NCBI GenBank assembly: GCA_027311185.1
Contig: DAICZK010000059.1
Location: 1 to 8,422, forward strand
DNA length: 8,422 bases
Origin: Sulfuriferula sp.
Lineage (GTDB): Bacteria; Pseudomonadota; Gammaproteobacteria; Burkholderiales; Sulfuriferulaceae
Direction: 5' to 3'
The notes under the pieces are model-generated. The model searched no databases. It worked only from the letters and a program-made list of their open reading frames with translations, and was not told the DNA's origin. Both the position numbers and the translations under genes were made by a program. Positions 5,761 through 8,422 of this stretch are shown one piece after another. How positions within the stretch are numbered: position 1 is the first letter of the stretch; the number at the start of each line of letters is the position of its first letter.

Positions 5761-6351
5761 ATGAAAGCACTTACCGCACGCCAGGAAGAAATTCTCGGTT
5801 TCCTTCGCGACCGTATCAAAGCCGACGGTTTAGCGCCGACACGCGCAGAACTTGCGCATGCCTTCGCCATGAACGTGAATGCGGCAGACAAGCATCTGCA
5901 GGCGCTCGCGCGCAAAGGCGCCTTGCTGATGATGCCCGGCACCGCACGCGGTATCCGCTTGCCGGAAGAAGCCGGCCTGCCGCTGGTTGGCCGTATCGCC
6001 GCAGGCCAACCCATACTCGCCACGGAAAGCATACTCGGCCATTATCCTGTCGACCCCAGGCTGTTCCAGCCGCACGCCGATTATTTATTGCAGGTTCAGG
6101 GTCTGAGCATGCGCGATGTCGGCATACTCGACGGCGACTGGATCGCCGTGCATCGTACCGCCAGCGCCCAAAGCGGACAAATCGTCGTGGCCCGGCTTGA
6201 CGACGAAGTCACGCTCAAGCGCCTTGAACTGGGCAAGCAACAGATCATCCTGCACGCGGAAAATCCCGCCTTCGCACCCATCATCGTGGATGCCAAACGC
6301 CATAACTTCGCAATCGAAGGCATCTATGTCGGTTTGATGCGGCGCCCCTGA
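5761..6351 (+). CDS. lexA2: LexA-type SOS repressor of an imuAB cassette (LexA2)
   Basis: A 196-residue self-cleaving repressor. Residues 1-65 are the winged helix DNA-binding domain (MKALTARQEEILGFLRD, APTRAELAHAFAMNVNAADKHLQALARKG, TARGIRLP). Residues 73-196 are the S24 peptidase-like domain, with the cleavage bond A81-G82 in GRIAAGQP, nucleophile S116 in QGLSMRDVGILDGDW and general base K153 in DEVTLKRLE. All sit exactly three positions before the E. coli LexA equivalents, so autoproteolysis should work. The recognition region is unusual: NVNAADKHL replaces SPNAAEEHL with one residue fewer before it. The start is set by the invariant MKALTxRQ; TTG 5722 or GTG 5743 would run through the promoter and operator. 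No Shine-Dalgarno site fits, suggesting leaderless translation. imuA follows after 24 bases. By analogy it represses this operon until DNA damage. Confidence 0.9.
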   Translation: MKALTARQEEILGFLRDRIKADGLAPTRAELAHAFAMNVNAADKHLQALARKGALLMMPGTARGIRLPEEAGLPLVGRIAAGQPILATESILGHYPVDPRLFQPHADYLLQVQGLSMRDVGILDGDWIAVHRTASAQSGQIVVARLDDEVTLKRLELGKQQIILHAENPAFAPIIVDAKRHNFAIEGIYVGLMRRP

Positions 6352-6375
6352 CAACGCTGACAAACGGCCTCTGGC

Positions 6376-7104
6376 ATGAAGCAAACCTCCTTATCCGATC
6401 TGCTGCAGCACGGCGCGCTATGGCGCGGGGATCACACGGCCCTGGCCGCCCGCCCCGGCCTGCCCAGCGGTTTTGCCGCACTGGATCGCGCTCTGCCGGG
6501 CAGCGGCTGGCCGACTGATGCGCTGACCGAGATTCTCGGCGACCGCCAGGGAATAGGCGAACTGTCGCTGATTGTTCCGGCCATCGCGGCGCAAACCAGG
6601 CAGGGGCGCGGCGTAGTCCTGGTCAACCCGCCCTACTGGCTGTACGCGCCGGCCTGGGCCGGACATGATGTGGTGCTGGCGCAATGCCTGGTGCTGCGCC
6701 CCGAACGCATTCAGGACATGCTCTGGGCGACGGAGCAAAGCCTGCGCGCCGGAGCTTGCGCGCTCGTCGTCATGTGGCCGGAATATCGGGGTTACGAGCC
6801 GGATTATCGCATCCTGCGCCGTTTGCATACTGCTGCCGATACGGGCAAAACAGCAGGCATAATCTTTCGCTCCGAACGAACGGCAAGCGAGGCGACCCCC
6901 GCTCCCTTGCGCCTGCAATTGGCTGCCGAGAGCGACGCGCTGCGAATAAATATCATCAAACGCCGCGGCTCACCGGTGACGCAACCCATATTGCTGCCGC
7001 GCTACCGGCCAGGACAACCAAGCGGCAAAAGCACGCCCTTGCCTTTAGGTCGCCCCGGTTTTCCCAGCGGGGCCGAGAACCGTTCAGACCTTGCAGCGAG
7101 CTGA
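6376..7104 (+). CDS. imuA: ImuA, translesion synthesis accessory protein
   Basis: A 242-residue protein of the RecA/SulA-like ImuA family. Landmarks: LPSGFAALDRALPGSGWPTDALTEIL (29-54), GIGELSLIVPAIA (59-71), VVLVNPPYWLYAPAWAG (80-96), LVLRPERIQDMLWATEQSLRAGACALVVMWP (106-135) and RILRRLHTAADTG (145-157). No canonical Walker A GKT/S is present where RecA has one (GDRQGIGEL instead), usual for ImuA. ImuA works with ImuB and the DnaE2 polymerase in SOS-induced mutagenic lesion bypass. After LPRY (about 210) comes a Pro/Gly/Ser-rich tail of some 30 residues that contains RPGFPSG, echoing RPGLPSG at 26-32. Start ATG 6376 gives the normal N-terminus but lacks a strong Shine-Dalgarno, so translation may depend on coupling to lexA2. 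imuB starts 4 bases after the stop. Confidence 0.9.
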   Translation: MKQTSLSDLLQHGALWRGDHTALAARPGLPSGFAALDRALPGSGWPTDALTEILGDRQGIGELSLIVPAIAAQTRQGRGVVLVNPPYWLYAPAWAGHDVVLAQCLVLRPERIQDMLWATEQSLRAGACALVVMWPEYRGYEPDYRILRRLHTAADTGKTAGIIFRSERTASEATPAPLRLQLAAESDALRINIIKRRGSPVTQPILLPRYRPGQPSGKSTPLPLGRPGFPSGAENRSDLAAS

Positions 7105-7108
7105 TGCC

Positions 7109-8422
7109 ATGCTCTGGATCGCACTCTACCTGCCCGAACTGGCCTTGCAAATAGTCGAACGCCGTAGCGAATTCGCCGCAACGCGCCCTCTCATCATCAG
7201 CGAGGGGGCCGGTCATCGATCTGCCGTCTACGCTGCCAATCGAGCCGCGCGTCATGGCGGCATAACAGGCGGCATGCGCGTTACGGCAGTGCAGGCCCTG
7301 ATTGGCGATGTGCTGCTGATCCCGCGCAACCCCGCCGCCGAGGCGGCAGCGCTACGCCGTCTGGCCACCTGGGCCGGACAGTTTACCCCGGCTGTCGCAA
7401 TCGAAGCCTTGCAGGGACTGGTGCTGGAGGTAAGCGGCAGCCTCAGTCTGTTCAACGGCCTGGAAAATTTGCTCGACCTGATACTGCATGGCTTGCGCGA
7501 TATGGGTTATCGCTGTATCCCGGGCGCGGCGCCCACTGCGCGCGCCGCGTCGCTTCTGGCTAAAAACGGCGCCATCCGCAACGACATGCGCAGTTGCACG
7601 CAGCTTACTGAACTATCAGCTTGCCTGGATGCGCTACCGCTCTCGCTATTCGACTGGGAGCCCGCCACGCAGACTGTGCTGCAGGATCTGGCCGTCGATA
7701 CGATAGCCCGGTTTCGCGCCCTGCCGCGCGCGGGCGTACTCAAACGCTTCGGCTCCGAGCCGGTCCGTCAGATCGAGCAGGCCCTGGGGCTGATTCCCGA
7801 TCCGCGCGCCTACCACACGCCGCCAGCAAGCTTTAGCACCCGCATTGAATTCCTGCACGAGGTCACCCAGGCGGAGGCCCTGCTATTTTCCATTAAACGC
7901 CAGTTACTGGAACTGGAGGGGTTTTTACGCGCACGCGGCGCCGGGGTACAGCAATTTGTGCTGCACCTGCAACATGCCGGGCGCGACAGCCGGCCTACCC
8001 GCATTGCGGTCGGCCTGCTCAGCCCGGAACGCGAAACCGCGCGGCTGCTGGCGCTGGCGCGCGAACGCCTGGAATGTCAGTTGCCCGACACGCCCGTATC
8101 GGCCGTCACGCTGACAGCGAATACGCCGCTGCCGTATGCAGCCGTCAACCACAGCTGGCTGCCCGACGCGCGCAACCAGACTCTGGACTGGCGCGAACTG
8201 CGCGAGCGCCTGCTGGCGCGACTGGGGCAAGAGCAATTATTCGTCCTTGAAGCCGGCAACGATCATCGCCCGGAATTCGCCACCACGCAACCGGGCGCGC
8301 AGTGCACTCGCGCCATGCCGGCGCTGCCCGCCACGCAAACCCGGCCTTTATGGTTATTACCCCAGCCGGCAAGATTGGCCATGACGGCGCAGTCGCCGAA
8401 CTATCACGGCCCGCTCATGCTC
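7109..8422 (+). CDS. imuB: ImuB, catalytically inactive Y-family polymerase homologue, 3' end cut by window edge
   Basis: Open for 438 codons from ATG 7109 to the last base with no stop, so the C-terminus lies beyond the window. The Y-family layout is clear: LWIALYLPELALQ (2-14) in place of the first polymerase strand, AVYAANRAARHGGITGGM (39-56), LQGLVLEVSGSLSLFNG (101-117), APTARAASLLAK (141-152), and a helix-hairpin-helix-like thumb around RALPRAGVLKRFG with ALGLIPDP. The metal-binding carboxylates are absent: residues 5-8 are ALYL instead of DxDxF, and the usual DE pair is Q102-G103. This is diagnostic of ImuB, the hub that ties ImuA and DnaE2 to the sliding clamp. RPLWLLP at 412-418 resembles the PLW of a clamp-binding motif described in mycobacterial ImuB. 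imuA ends 4 bases upstream; dnaE2 is expected downstream. Confidence 0.93.
   Translation, partial: MLWIALYLPELALQIVERRSEFAATRPLIISEGAGHRSAVYAANRAARHGGITGGMRVTAVQALIGDVLLIPRNPAAEAAALRRLATWAGQFTPAVAIEALQGLVLEVSGSLSLFNGLENLLDLILHGLRDMGYRCIPGAAPTARAASLLAKNGAIRNDMRSCTQLTELSACLDALPLSLFDWEPATQTVLQDLAVDTIARFRALPRAGVLKRFGSEPVRQIEQALGLIPDPRAYHTPPASFSTRIEFLHEVTQAEALLFSIKRQLLELEGFLRARGAGVQQFVLHLQHAGRDSRPTRIAVGLLSPERETARLLALARERLECQLPDTPVSAVTLTANTPLPYAAVNHSWLPDARNQTLDWRELRERLLARLGQEQLFVLEAGNDHRPEFATTQPGAQCTRAMPALPATQTRPLWLLPQPARLAMTAQSPNYHGPLML

Noticed and set aside
1..8422. CRISPR array, tRNA, rRNA, insertion sequence
   Set aside because: No regularly spaced repeats, cloverleaf-like sequence, rRNA stretch or transposase motifs were recognised by reading; no search was possible.

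Overview
The window looks like a GC-rich betaproteobacterial chromosome, possibly Nitrosomonadales or a relative. This rests on protein resemblance and gene neighbourhood only; there is no rRNA or other taxonomic marker. Genes are tightly packed. No tRNA, rRNA, CRISPR array or insertion sequence was seen.

Left block (1-2894, + strand): the 3' part of rmuC, a small DUF2288 gene, and a Bcr/CflA-type MFS drug exporter, closely spaced and co-oriented.

Middle block (about 2895-3656, + strand): an AT-richer patch with a BrnT-like toxin / CopG-type (BrnA-like) antitoxin pair. The antitoxin is intact. The toxin reading frame is broken near its N-terminus by an imperfect tandem duplication of about 35 bp. 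Deleting exactly 35 bp between two GTCGAG copies restores a normal 92-residue toxin, so this appears to be a decaying module or one with odd internal initiation.

Reverse block (3708-5606, - strand, transcribed right to left): a complete bufA-bufB-bufC (hvfABC, DUF2282-DUF692-DUF2063) operon. It encodes a secreted, Cys-rich precursor peptide with a Sec signal, an MNIO-family iron enzyme predicted to modify its cysteines, and the partner protein. This type of system makes copper-binding 'bufferins'. The genes overlap and are probably translationally coupled.

Right block (5722-8422, + strand): a lexA2-imuA-imuB SOS mutagenesis operon, divergent from bufABC and running off the right edge, where dnaE2 is expected. 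The LexA is self-cleaving by its motifs but has an altered DNA-recognition region. A 9+9 bp inverted repeat covers the predicted -10 box and touches the lexA start codon. It is unlike the usual CTG-N10-CAG box and is probably the private operator of this LexA. ImuB lacks the Y-family catalytic carboxylates, as expected for this adaptor protein. imuB has no stop codon inside the window but is open for 438 codons.
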